Positions 48,630-61,220 of a stretch of DNA of 64,000 nucleotides are shown piece after piece. Both the position numbers and the translations under genes were made by a program. The stretch is from Neospora caninum Liverpool. Lineage: Eukaryota; Apicomplexa; Conoidasida; Eucoccidiorida; Sarcocystidae. The notes beneath the pieces were generated by a model. It was given only the letters and a program-made list of their open reading frames with translations. It was not told the origin of the DNA and searched no databases. Location of the stretch: positions 434,001 through 498,000 of the forward strand of contig NC_018389.1 of assembly GCF_000208865.1 (NCBI RefSeq). The letters are read 5' to 3'. The stretch's first letter is position 1; each line of letters begins with the position of its first letter.

Positions 48630-51600
48630 ATGGCGCCGACGACGGTCCAGCAGCTGTCTTGTTCGCTTTTGTGTGAGACGGCGTCCGCGTTCTCTTTTGC
48701 ATGCGACACGCCCCTGAAGGCTCGCAGCCTCGCGTTGGACGGAGAGAGGGGGGTGTCTCCGACTTCAGACCCTCGAACGCTTCGCCTGCGCGCGTCCTCG
48801 GTGGTAGGAGCGTTGACTGACGCGGCGCCGAGCGCTCGTGACTCGACAGCAAATCCCTCCACTCCGCCGAGGTCAGGAGTCGGCAGCTGCGGGAAAGGCG
48901 AAAAAAGGCGCGGGGACGGCGTGGAAGCGAACGGCAGCGAGACGTGCGCGGGACTGCACTTGGCGAGCCGCCCTCGCAAGAACGACGGCAACGAGAGTCG
49001 CGAGACTGACGCTGCTGACCTCGCTCCGCAAATGCCCGCGGGCGATTCGAGCGCGATGCGCCGGAACCAAAAGCCTTCCGTTGCGCTCGCTTCTGTCTCT
49101 TCTTTTCCGGCGGGCGCCGACCCTCAGGGCGAAACTGGGATGGCTCTCGGGGGCGTGAAGACAGAGGCCAAGACGGCCCCAGACGCGGCTCTCGGCGAAG
49201 GGCCCAAAGAAGACAAGCAAGCCTCGGGGCCAGGAGCCCCCGGCGCCCCGGCTTCGTCCACGTCCTTCTCGTCCGATCTGAGTGCCGTCGTCACGGACCC
49301 GCTCGCCTCCGCGCCCTCGTTCGCGTCCTCTATGAGCAGCTTCGCTTCGGAAGTGGGAAGGGAACTGGAGAACATCGGCTCGATGTCCACAGCAGGCAGC
49401 TTCAAAGAACCGATCGGCGGGGGTGGGGAGCAGAAACTGCCTGCGGCACTCGCGTACCATGCGCCGAATGGAGAAGACACGCTCGCGTCCTCGCTCTTCT
49501 TCTCCGCCCTCTCCTTTTCTCTCGCTCCGACGCCTGAAGAGTCCGCACACCTTTCGGCTGTAGGCGGACCGAGTGAACTGACGCATCCAGGTCCGTTGGG
49601 GTTCCCGCGTAAAGGCTCCTGATAAGAAAAGCAAAACGCTCGACAAGAGAGAAACGCATGCCTGGCACCTAAAACAAATCGGCAGTTTTTTGCTGCCGGT
49701 GTCGTGCACCTCTCACTTCTTTTTGTTCTACATGCACACACACACACACATGCTTGTTACGCCTATCTCTATGGAACTGCATCGATACGTGAATGCGCCT
49801 CTCTCTACTAATGGATGCAGATAGTCTCTAAACAAACGCATCCGCATAGATATATATATATATATACCGAGATACATTTGTGCTTGCGGGTGGCGTGCCG
49901 GAGAGCGGTTAGATGCGACAGATCGCTTGGGAGAGGGAAGGACGTCTGATCGCGTTCGCGTGTTTTTTCGTACATCTCTGCCTCGTTTGTTTCAGGCAAG
50001 GAAGAGAAGGACGACAGTGGGACGGCTGCGTCGACACTCCTGGGCGTGTCTCAGCCGCGACGGCCCCGCGGGGAGATCCCGCCGTGCCTGCAAGTCGCCT
50101 CAGCCGCCTCCTGTCGCCACCCCGGCTCGTGCCCCGCTCCGGGAGGCCCGCGAGAAGAGCGGAACGCGTCCTGCGGCTTCCTCTCGTCTTCGCCTCTCTC
50201 AGAGCGCCTCGTGGTTGGCCCGCCGTCCCAGTCGTTGCCTGGCTTCTCGCCTTCGCCACTCAAGAAAGCGTTTGGAGGCGCGACGGTTGCGGCGAGCAAG
50301 GGCGACAAGGAGCAGCAGCTTGCGAACCTCGGCGCGGTCACCTGCTCGGCGAGCGCGCATGCGTCATCTGCCACGAGTCTGTGCGTCTGCAAATTTCTTC
50401 TGGGCGAGGACGTCGCGGGCTACCTCGTGGGGCGCAAAGGCGGCGGCATCGACGAGTTCCAGAAACGGAACGGTCCCGGCCTGCGCGTCACAGTCAGCAA
50501 GCGAGGGGAAATCTTCCCTGTCCTCGGCGAAAGAATCGCCGCCGCAGTGGGCGTGCAAGAAAGCATTGCAAGGGCCCTCGATGAGATCGTCGATGTGGCG
50601 ACCAAACGAGCTATGCACAAGGAAGAAGAAAGACGACTCGACTCAGGAAGAAAAATAGGCAAACCAAAGGTAAACACGCGAACTGCAGCCCTCCCATCGG
50701 GTGGTTCCAGAGGCTTTCCAGTACCCACAACCACCTTTATATATATATACATATAAATATGATGGATTATGGACTTGTCGCGTATCTGGCGTCGAAGCGA
50801 AGCGTAAAGAGGGTGGTGTCAACGTTTTTGCCGTGTATGGCCATGTTGCGTGTATCTGGACAGCGCCGATGGCCCCTTCAACCTTTCGCCAAGGGTGTAC
50901 GTACACCGCAGCGGCCATCTGTCGTGTTTCTGCATATTCCTACATGCGTATTGATGCACGACCGTTTTGATGCGCATATGTGCCTCATGGTCGTGTACAG
51001 AGTGGACGCAAACACAAGCACACAGAAAAAAGGCCGCTTTTGGGGGAGCTGGCGCTTTGGGTGTTTTCTACTTGTTTCTTCGCGGGGGTGTGCATTATCT
51101 TCAGACGTGCTTCAAGCTCGTGGTTCCAGAGACTTCCGCGCGGCTCCTCGAACAGCAAGTTGAGAATCGCGATTCCGCGAAGGAACTGGGTATGTCATCC
51201 AGACTCTCTGTTAAAGTGCGTTGTGTGTGTGGCTTACCCTGTTTCGCGTTTGTCGGGGTCTGTCTTGTCTTCCGGGTGCTGCTTCGACGGCGACCAGGCC
51301 GTCTCCGTTTTCCGCAGTCTGTTCATCTCTTTCTCTCACCCCGTCTTTTTTCCCGCCTTCTTCCCTTTCTGTCTGTGTCCCGTTCCTCCGGCGTTCAGGT
51401 CGCCGTTGCCTTTTTCTCGATTCCTTCTTTTTTCGCGCTTCACACTCGTTTCCCCTGGTGTGTTTCCCGTGCACCGTTTTCGCACCTTTTTCGCGTCTCT
51501 TCCATCGTCTCGCGTGTGGACCCGGCGTGCGTGCAGGTCGCAAGCACAAGACGGAGGTGCTCATCACATCTGCAAACGACTGGTTTCACCTCGAAGCTGG

Positions 51601-54600
51601 CGACGCCGTTGCAAAGGTACGTGCTGTGTTTGCTCGAAAAAAATCACTCTCTCACGAGCGTCATGGAGCAGCATCGGTTCCGTCTCCCCTCAGAAGGGTG
51701 AAACGGTTTTCCACGGCCCCGCTCCTGCCGTTTCCCTGGGGGATGCCGCTTCTTTCGCCTTTTCCTGAGGGGCGGAAAGCAATGGTGGTTTCGTCTCTGC
51801 GCGTCTCTGCTCGTGAACCTGCATCCCGTTTTCGTCTCTCTTACCAGGACAAAAAAGAGGCCACGCATTCTGCCCTCAGCTCACCTTTTGTGAAGTGGTC
51901 ATTCCAACGAAAAGCAACTGTCCGGCGTCCGTCTCGGTCTCGCCCGATGCACGTCGCCATCCCCATGGTGTCTCGCGCCGCTTTCGTTCTTTCTTGCGTT
52001 GTGTTTTTCGTTTCTCTCCCGTTTCGGTCTCTTCTCTTCTCTCTCCCGTTCCTCTCTCGCCGCGCCGTTCGCCGCTCCCGTCCCTCTCCCTTCTCTGCAC
52101 ACTGGTCGGCCTTGCCCTCACCGTTCCCCCTCTTCCTTCTTGCTTTCTCCCGATCACTCTTGTTTCTTTCGTGTGTCCCTTTGCCATTTGTCTGTGCGCG
52201 TATTTCTGTCGCTCTTCGTTGCTCCCTTTCCTCCCTCAGGAGCGTTTGGTTCAAGTAATTGGTCTTCCGAACGACGTGAAGGACACGGTCCGGGAACTCG
52301 TGCCTTTGTATCAGCAGGACACGACCCTGACGACTTCTCTGGAATTGTGTTACGGGAAGAAGACGCCGGCGCCGCCTCCGCCGCCTCCTCCAGTTCTTCC
52401 GTCGCTCTTTTCGTTCACGCCCACCGTGCCGCCTCCGGCCGCCTTTGCGGCCACGTCGTTCCTCCCTTCGTACGCAGGCTCGTGCTTTGCGCTGGCGAAC
52501 GCGAATTCCCATCCTCTGTTCTCAGGCGGAGACGACCGGCTGCTTGGGTCCGCGATGGGAAGTCGCGGGGTCTCTGCGAGTCTGGGCACCACGCCGAACG
52601 CCCTGGCGGCAGCCGAGTCGTTTGCGTCTCCGGGACTGGGCAAACCATCGGCGCTTTCGCGCAGTGCGGCCTTCGCCTCTGGACCTGTCCCGCTGAAGCC
52701 GCATCTGTGCACGCCGCTGCTCTCGGCCGGCCTGCACCACGCGCCTCTCGCCTCGTACAGCACGGCTGTCGGGCCCAGCTTCGACGACTGTTCGATGCAC
52801 GCTTCCCAGGGCCTGAGTGGGCGGTGCGCGGAGGAGTTGCCAGACGTCTTCATGCGGACGTTGAACGCCGCAGCGCCTCAGTCGACAGGCCAGAAAGCTG
52901 GCGCGGGAGGGAAGCGCAGCAGCGACGCAAACCTGACGACCGATATCCTGTCACTCCTGGCTGCGCACGGCAACGCTCGCGCGAAGCTCTTCTCGGGGTC
53001 GGAAGGCGCCGCTTTTTCTGCGTACGCGCCCCAAGCGGGCTACACCCAGGCAGGGGTTGGCAGCTGGGGAAGCAGGAACGCCGCCGCGGCGGCTGCGGCC
53101 TTCCCGGCGCTGCCGTCCTCGCTGTCGGGCGTGAAGGCGACTTCAGAGCCTCAGAGGAAAGCCTCGGGCGGCGGGGCGATGTCGCAGGCCGAGGCAGTCC
53201 GAGCGCTTTTGCAGATCATGGGGACGGAGATGAAGCTGGGAGATGAGAAACAGGGTGGAGCTGCCGGCCGGAGCCTACAGAAGCGCGAAGCCTTCGAAAT
53301 GCCTTCCTTCCTAGGAGCCAGCCTCCGCGACGATCGACGCGATCTCCTGTCTCCCACGCCGGAGGCGGGGCCGCGGACCCCTCTCGCTGGCCTGCCGAGT
53401 GCCGCCCACCCTGCGCCGCCAGCTGGGTCCGGCGGCGCCATGGACGCTTCGAGCGCTTCGCGCCGTTGCGAGCAGCCCACGGAGACAGGGACGGGTTCGG
53501 AGGCCGGCGCGTACTCGTATTCGCCGAAGCGCGGCTCCAGGGGCGCGCTGTTGCCTGTCAATTCTTTGCACGGCAGTGGAACGCGGGGTAGCTTCGCCGG
53601 CAGCGGATCCGGCTTCATGGACGCAGTCGGGTTTCTGACTGGAGGGTCCGCGCGAGACGGGAGAGGCCTGGCACATCCTTTGGACGAGGGGAGAGCTGGC
53701 GACGTGGCGCCTGCTGCGTCGACGCGTCCGGGGCCCAGTGGAGAGAACTCGGCAGCCGCTGCTAGCGGCGCAGCTCTGCTCCTGCCTCTCTCCTCGTCTC
53801 GCCTCGATCCGTCGGCGCCCGTCTTCCATCCCCAGCAATCGTCCGGGGAAGTGCCTCTGCATGCAGACGAGAATCTCCAGCTGTTGAACTCGCTGCTACA
53901 TGCCAATTTGAGGCAGCGCGGGGGGGGAAGCCGCCCGGGCGCAAGCGACGAGGGGACTCCCGTGCAAGGGTCTCGGGGGGCCGCTTCGGCGGCTTCTTTT
54001 CTGCCTTCTTCGTCTTCGTGTCTCTCTGCGTCCTTCCCCGCGACGCCTCTCGGCAAACGCATGCGCGACTCCCAGCGACCGCAGCAGATTATCGCCGGTT
54101 CGCTGGCGGCACATGCGGATCCGACGTCGACGCACCAGCTGCGGAACGAACTGCTCTGTCTCCTCAGACAGAAGGAACGTCACTTTCGGGATGGCGCCGA
54201 GTTCCAGCTCGGACGCGGAGACGCGAGTGCGGGCGGGCCGTTCTGTCTCCCTCCCCCCACGCTCAGAGGCAGCCAGGCGACCGGGGCTGTTGCGGGAGAC
54301 GAGCCTGCGGGCAGAGGGAGCCAGGGCGGCAGGCCCGAGAAGGAACTCGAAGCAGAGCTCGCGCTTCTTCAAAGCCTCCTCTCTCACTCCGGAGGCCTTC
54401 CCGCTGTGGGCGCTGTGGGCGCCGCCCCGGGGCGGTTGCCTGCGCCGGCCGCGCCCGGCGCAGACCCCGGAGTCGACCATCTGTTGCCTTCCTCGGGCGT
54501 GCAGGCAGATTTGCAGAAGCTGCGGCAGCTTTGCCAGGGGCGATTGTCTGCCGTGGCTGTGAAACAAGGAGGCAGAGACGAGGACAGCGGCTGGCGAGAA

Positions 54601-56266
54601 GGCCAGCGACGCCTCGGCGTGTGCAGAAAGGACGAGCGCGAGGGGGGGCCGAAGCGAGAAGGCGAAAGAGACTCCCGTCTCCCGTTTGCGGCCGCTCTTC
54701 AGGCTGGCAGCTTGGCTCACGGGGTTTTCGCGAACAGTCAGGCGACGCCTCCGCAGCCCCACGCGACTCGGTTACCTGACGCGTGGTCCGCGCGCGGCGG
54801 CGCGTCGTCCCCGGCTGCGGCGACCTCGGCTTTCCCCGGAGGCTTCGGCCTCCTCTGTGAGGAGCCGAAGGAGACAGTTGCGCCTGGTCGGGGCGACGGC
54901 GCGGGAGCCGTCTTGCCGTGTTGGCCCGCGGAGGCAGACGCGCGCACGCTGGCGTCTGCCGTGCCGAGAACCAGCGCGAGCACCCCGACGCACCGCCGCA
55001 GCAAGCAGGCGAGCTGCATGCAGTCTCTGGACCTCGCGTTTGGCGGGCGCGGAAACGGCGAGAAGGCGGGCGCAGGCCTGCGCGGGGAGTTCTTCGGAGG
55101 GCGTCGAGGGGACGAGGCTGGCAGGCCCGAGGCACGCAAGGGCGAGAACCTGGGAGTCGAGGATCCAGGGGAGCCTGGCTTAGATGCAGATCCCAGTGGG
55201 CACCGGCGTTCGCTGTCGGCCCAGGGAAAAGGGGAGGCAAGTCTCAACGGCCAACCTGCAGGGAGCGGGAGTCTGCATGTGAGTCGGAGTCTCACGGGAC
55301 AAGCTCCGTTCGCCGGGATGGAGCCTACCAGCTGCACGGGCGTGGCCCGTGAAGCGCACGGCGATGACGGGCGAGACCCGGGAGGCCCTGACAAAACGCC
55401 TTCGAGTTCCGTTTACTTCGGCAAAGGCCTCGGCGCGCCAGGTCACGAACTCCTCAGCGGTGGCATGCGAGGCCCCGCGGCCAAAGGTGGACAGGAAGCG
55501 ACGCTAGGAGCAGGGCCGGACGAATTCTCTGTGCAGATCCAGGTACGCGAACAAGAACGGGCTCCAGCGCATCGCCGTCGTGAGAGAGCCCGCGCAGGCT
55601 GGCCCGTGGTCCGTGTTTCTGTGTCCTCTTCACTGTCCAGATGTCTCTGCGACTCACGGTGTTCGTTGTCACCGGGGCTGAATTCCGAGGGCACGACGTG
55701 TACAGAGGAAAGTCACCGCGAAGCCGCCCCCTCAGCAAAGGTGTGGAAGGCGCACTGCAGAAAGATCTGTGTGGCCTGGCAGTCTCGCATCCCGTTCTCG
55801 ACGTTTGCATTTCTCTTTTCTGTGCCTGTGATCCCCGACCTTGCTCCGTTTCGCGGGCGCGCCCTGCGTTTGAGTGAAGGACGACATCCCGGACAAAACG
55901 GCGTGACGTTTCCGCTTCCGGTCTCGACTCACGCACAGAACCCGTACACGCGGGCACAGGCCATTCCACTGTCTCATTTCGGATCGCTCTGTTGTCTTTT
56001 CTCCGCTTTATCTGCAGATTCCAGTGTCTGTCGCACAGTCCGAAAGCAGCCTGTCTGTCCTGTTGCTTCTGCTGCGCTCGCTTTCCACGCGCGTCTCCGC
56101 CGTTCTGCCACCAGCCCCGCAGCCAGCGAGCGGTCGCGAGACAGACCACGCGCCCGGTGCGGAGACCGAGTCTCCGGGAACAATCTCGCTGCAAGTCAGC
56201 GGCACCGCCGACAACGTCGCTTCCGCTTCGGTCCTTCTCCGGTCGCTCTTGAGCGGGACAGTGTAG
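48630..56266 (+). CDS. Large KH-domain RNA-binding protein
   Basis: Six exons, 48630-49608, 49996-50669, 51105-51189, 51537-51616, 52240-55542 and 56018-56266, join in phase to 1789 residues. KH1 lies at about 455-530 (CKFLLGEDVAGYLVGRKGGG, with the GxxG loop as GRKG), then IFPVLGERIAAAVG and ARALDEIVDVA. KH2 (about 552-640) is spread over exons 3-5 (FKLVVPETSARLLEQ, TEVLITSANDW, ERLVQVIGLPNDVKD) and lacks GxxG. A poly-proline run (648-657) follows. About 1050 residues of Ala/Gly/Ser-rich low complexity, nearly all in one 3.3-kb exon, separate it from a degenerate C-terminal KH-like unit (VQIQIPVSVAQ to SVLLRSLLSGTV). KH1 and KH2 resemble the PCBP/Nova/BTR1 style. The ATG (MAPTTVQQL) is chosen because it is the first after the minisatellite; the same frame is open through the minisatellite, so an earlier start is possible. 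Confidence 0.85.
49850..49866. repeat. (TA)n microsatellite
   Basis: A short TA run in the first intron of the KH gene; a similar ATATATAC run lies in the second intron near 50738-50756. Confidence 0.9.
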
Positions 56267-56549
56267 GAGAGCACCGGTGGGCTGAGTCGCGGGGCGAATC
56301 GGGCGAGGGATCTGGGCGCCTGCGGGGCGCTGCCCGTTCCTATGCACACGCGTCTCCTACGTTTTTATAAAAATACGGAGCCTAAGCACTACGAGCAGGC
56401 GCCTTCAGATCTGTGGACGCGCCTGTCGACGTGTCACGACCGGCAGAGAGTCGCGCGCAGGCCTCTTTTTTCCGAGGGCCTCGTTGGCGGCCTCTGTGGT
56501 GAGTTTGACTGTGCGACGGGGAGTTGCTGACGTCTCTCGCTTTCGGCAG

Positions 56550-57316
56550 AACCTCAGAGCGGAGCGTGGACTTCATGTGTCGAGGCGTCTCTATCGACGC
56601 GCAAATCGAGGTGCCTACTTTTATATATGCGTATATTTCGGTATTTTTTGTGCTTTCGTGTTGGAGTAAATATGGAAACGGTGGGAGAAGTCCCCGTTCC
56701 TGCCTTTCCGCGTTTTCCAGGGATTTCCATAGTGTTTGGACCGAGCGGAGACACTCCCGCCTCTTCCACGGGAGACCGCCAGGTAAACATCGCCCAAGGG
56801 CGAAGCGGCGTCGTGTACCGCCACACGGCAACACAGTCTCGTTTTCTTTTCTGTGGTCGGGGTTGCCTTCGCTCCCGGCGGACGAAACGAGGCGAGGGCG
56901 ACGGGTGACAGCGCGTTCGCGTCTCCGTGCTCTCCTTTGCAGCCTGTCGAGCGCGAGGCGCGCAGAAAGGGGACACTGTTCCGTGGGTCGACGCTTCTCA
57001 TCGCTGGAAATGTATGCGTCCGGGCTCGGGGGTGAGACGCATGCGTTTTGACAAGGGAAACGCTTCGCCACTCGTGGGAAGACGCACGCAAAGACCAGAG
57101 CGTCGCCACTGCTCGCGGTGCTGCTTGTGGACTGCACGAGCAGGAAACTGCGCGGGAAGACGGGGGAGTGCTCTCTCGTCTCTGCGGCGTCAAAAACACC
57201 AAAACAGCCGAAAGGGACTTGTGGAGGCCGAAGGCGTTTCACGCACTCTCGCGGAGGTCGATGAGAGACAGGCAGCGCCCGACCGTCTTCTCTCGATGGT
57301 CTCTGGTAGCCCGTGA
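56550..57316 (+). CDS. Possible short gene or 5' exons, unresolved
   Basis: Four segments have GT/AG ends and agreeing phases: 56550-56610, 56721-56782, 56943-57031 and 57208-57316 (stop). They read, among others, ISIVFGPSGDTPASSTGDRQ, GTLFRGSTLLIAGN and KGLVEAEGVSRTLAEVDERQ. No convincing start codon lies upstream in the required frame, and alternative frames through the same exons are also open, so the chain may be wrong or be part of a longer gene reaching 61220. I do not recognise the product. It directly follows the KH gene on the same strand. Confidence 0.28.
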
Positions 57317-60300
57317 ACGCGGCGCAGAGAGGCTACTAGAGAAAGCCCTGTTTTTTTTCGTGTTTCTGGGCCCGTGGAGAGAAAGCGAGACGCCTGTCAG
57401 CGTTGGCTGCCGCCGACCGCTTCTTCTCTCTCGCCCTCGCCAAGCGAGAGGCAGATGGCGGGCCAAGGGGCTGAGGGCGACGCAGAACGGTCGGCGACTC
57501 CTTGTTTCGTGGTTTACATGAGGCCGGGATCGTGTGTATGTGTGGCGCTGTGCCTGCACATCCGCCACATCCGCGGCATGTATGCCCCCTCTCTTCTGGG
57601 GCAAGCGAAAACGGACCCGTTTTCCCTCTTCAGGGGAGGGAATGGGAGAGACACACATGCGCACGGCGTCCGGTGCTCTTTGGCGCCCAAAAGGGAAGGC
57701 GTCCGGGGACGCCTTTTAGGCGAGCTGCGCCGAGTTCGGCCGCAGCGTCTCGTTGCCGATGCAGCGGAAGCCGCTCTCGGGGCGAAACGCAGGTTCCTTA
57801 TGCTTCCGCGTTTCACGAAGGTTCCAGGTTTTCACTCGTGACGAACGGCGATGCCGCGCGGAGCTCTGAGGCCTCGGCGTGCTTGTGGCTCCGCGGCCAG
57901 CCGCTGGCGAGTTTCCCGGCTCGCGATGCTCAGCGCGGCCAGCTCCTTTGTCTCGCCCGTTTTCCGCCCAGTGACGCCCGCTGTGCAGCCCCTCTAAAAC
58001 CGGCGCGTTTCTCCGTCTAGACATTTCGCTTCTTGCGTGTAGCGACACACGGAGACCTTCGGGAGATCGCTGCTGAGATAGACCCTCCGAATCCGCCGTA
58101 TGTTTCGTTTTATGCAGATGGTTACTCAGTCTTTGACATATAGATGTGTCTACGGTCGATATCCCCCCGTCACCTACACGTATGTATACATCTATTTATC
58201 TACTTGGTTACATACGTGTTTGTATCAGGAATGAAGACAATGGTGAGTGCATCCGTTCCTGTCTCATTTCTCGCCGCAGCGTTTGTGTCGGGGCACCGGG
58301 GGAGCGCGTCCAGAGGCCGAAGCGGCTGTATGTTTCCTCGACTGAGCGAGGCCGCATTTCCCAGACACTCGATGTTCAGTCACGTTTCGGGGCCTCTGCA
58401 GAGTTGTTTCCAGACGCCACGTCGGACTCGTGGACTCTGTGGACTCCGCCTGCGGAATTTCTCTGTATGGATCTTTCCTCTAATGGTAGTCTCTTGCTAG
58501 AGATGGTATGACTATGTGATCGATTGCTTGTATACGTACCTGGTTCGCAGTGCGTCAGTTTTGTTCCGGGAAAGTGGATTTTCGGACGTCCGTAGGGACA
58601 CGTGTCAATTGTTTCGTTTGCAGACTGTGGTGGGGCCCGTCGCGGTGCTCGGTTTGAACGCGCAGCGCCACAGACGCTGCTTGCGGAGCCAGCTTCGCGT
58701 TCGGTGGTGCGTGTGCTATCAACGGATCTCGGAGAGCGCGCATCGCTCCGAGAATAGGGAAACGTAGAGCCGACCCTTCGGTTCTTTCTCGATGACACAA
58801 CGTCTTTGCCGGTGTGTCTCGATACAGCTCGGTCACGGGCGAGGAGAGGCCTGCCGCGTTTCGGCGACCTGCGCCTGACCAGCGCGAAAGGGACGAGACG
58901 TACCTTCTGGTTTTTCTGCATCTGGTTCACAGATTCAATCACCCCCTCCGATTCAAGTTGCCGTCTACAGGCCGCTTTCCGTACATCGAGCATATGCATA
59001 TATGCACCCGCGCACACATATTTATGTGCATGCAATGTGAGTGTGTGGTGGAGGGGCTCTTTAAGCATAAATGTGCAAGTTATATCGCCGTTTTCACGTG
59101 GGAAAGGTTGCGTTGCTGACAAGCAGTGGAGGGGTTTTCGTGGTGTGGGGGCGGTTGAGAGATACTTGAGTGCCGAAGAAGTGTGCGTATAAAGTTTTAA
59201 CTGCGTGCGCCGGGAACGCCGCCATTTCCCGCCGACGCACCGGACTCGATCCCTCTGAGTGGAACAGAGCCCGAGCCCAAGTTGTGAAAGTCGACGCGAG
59301 AGTGCGTCTCCTCCATAGCGAGAGTTGGTATCGCGCATTTGGTTTGTGGAGCGGAATCGCCGCGAAACGCGGTTCTTCGGGTCCGAAAACAACGACCAGA
59401 CAGTGAAGTTCGCGTGGCGTCGGTCCGTGAGACGTCTCTCGCCAGCAGTGTATGAGAGAACCTGCAGATGCGTATGTAGGCTGAACACTCGTATATCTAT
59501 ACCGATGCATGTAGAGTTTTGCTTTTATTTGCCTGTGAGGATTCCGATCAATCTGTTTGGCCTGTGGTGGCGCGTGGGTGTTCGTGTTTGAAGCGGGACG
59601 TCGCGGTCAAAGGTCCCCTCGATAAGTTCGTCTGCAGAGGACATGAGGCGGGAGGTTTGGCGCCAAGAGCCTCGCGAAAAATGTGGCAGAAGAGCAGGTG
59701 CGAGTCCCTGCTGAGCGCACGTGGGATCACAAAAGACACGTGGCAACAGCCGATCCGCACCTCGACACGTTGGTGGCGTCTGTACATCGACATCTATCAA
59801 AATCGATACAGATCCACTTTTCTATAAGCTACAACATCAATGACATATTTGTATGGGAGTGTGCGTAGCTCTCACTTCATACTACTTTGTGCACAGACAA
59901 GTCTAAGTGCGTACACCTACTTATTCATGCGCTTGTGGATGTGTTGTTTTTGCGGTGTCGGGCTGCGGCTTCAGGGAGAGGGCTGAAGGCGATGTGGCCG
60001 ACGGCCCCGGGATGTGGGGTGTTTGTATTGTCACCGTTTCCGGACGTCAGGTGTTGCCGGGATTCCGAGTCGCGCACCCGAAAAGCTAAATGCATGTGAG
60101 CGCTCCGAAAAGAGTATCTCTTCTCGAGACGACCGTTGTGTGTGCGGCCTTCCTCCGGTGCCGAAGACCTCTTTGGAGACGCCGGCTTCCCTTCCTATCG
60201 GGATGGTGATCTCTCCACTGAGGCCCGCGCCGTGCTCCGAGCACATCCGACACCTTTTCATTTGCCTATTTATATATAGGTTTATCTGTGTTCTTCTCCG

Positions 60301-61220
60301 TATATATATATATATATATATGTGGGGAAATACGTGTCGGAATGCGGTTTTCCATGGCAACCAGTTCGAGACTCCCGCGGGGGATGATGGTGACGGCGCG
60401 CATATCGGATCGTGGCATCTCTCTCTTTATAGAGCGATCGCTCTCGCCCAAACGTCGTCACGTCTTTCGGTTGGTCGAGTTGCGTCCCTCGTCGCCTCGA
60501 CCGAGGTTTTGCAGCGGGAAGGCCCGACTGCGTGATGGTGTGAGAGAGAGAGACCGGATCCCCGGGACCTGTCTGGGGGTTTCGACTGGGCATCCGACGC
60601 GACGCCTGGCGAGGCCGTGACTCGGGAGGCTTCTCGCGGTGCCGTGGACGCCGGTCGCCGCTTTTTCAAAAGGCGAGAAGCAGTGAGAGAAAGAGCCGAG
60701 CGTCTCTGTTTCGCGCACCCTGCCTCCTGGCTGCTCACAAAGACACGAAGGCGCGCTCACGGCCGAGCAAAATCGCCGAATCAGAGAACCTGGAGCCGAG
60801 TCCTGGGGCGTTGGCGATGAGAGAGAGGAGCGAGGGAAACGGCGCGACGCACGGCGTCGCAGGCGCGGCGTCGTGTGTGCGTAGGACGAAGGGAAGCGCA
60901 AGGCGGGGGGGAAGGGGCCATGTGAAACCATGTTCATCTCTGGAGATGTTTTTTCAGTTCTTTGGTCTGGGCGGGAGGATCTCAGGTTGTTTCATCTTGT
61001 AGGAAGAGAGCTGCTGGGGCTCTCGTTCCTCCGTTTCAGAACCCAAGTGCACGCACGTTTTCACTCGCCTCTGATTGAGACACGCGCCGCACCGCTCATG
61101 ACAGGCTTCCACACACACGCCTGCGCCCCCAGCGGCATACAGTTTGAAAAAGATTCAAAGCCGAGGCGTGGCGGCGGGTTTGTGCGAATGGAGACGCCTT
61201 TCATCTCTCTCCAGTGCTGA
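57317..61220 (+). other. Region with exon-like segments, gene model unresolved
   Basis: Several plus-strand stretches between pyrimidine-rich acceptors and donors read like protein: ATHGDLREIAAEIDPPNPPY (near 58048-58100), SWTLWTPPAEFLCMDLSSNG (near 58430-58490), IQSPPPIQVAVYRPLSVHRA (near 58935-58995), MWPTAPGCGVFVLSPFPDVR (near 59990-60049), and a terminal stretch from 61040 to a TGA at 61220 with RFHSPLIETRAAPLMTGFHT and GGGFVRMETPFISLQC. I could not chain them without phase conflicts. One multi-exon plus-strand gene ending at 61220 is likely. A (TA)n run at 60300-60321 would be intronic. Confidence 0.35.
60300..60321. repeat. (TA)n microsatellite
   Basis: A TA run ending TGTGGG, between exon-like segments of the unresolved plus-strand gene. 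Confidence 0.93.

Noticed and set aside
47519..48676. The three long overlapping frames through the minisatellite as three separate genes
   Set aside because: They are the same repeat read in three phases, a result of 38 = 3n+2 and a unit without stops; at most one can be the real reading.
58376..59488. 370-codon open frame on the minus strand
   Set aside because: Composition is Arg/Ser/His-rich without domain character, and it lies opposite better exon-like segments on the plus strand; most likely a chance frame in GC-rich DNA.
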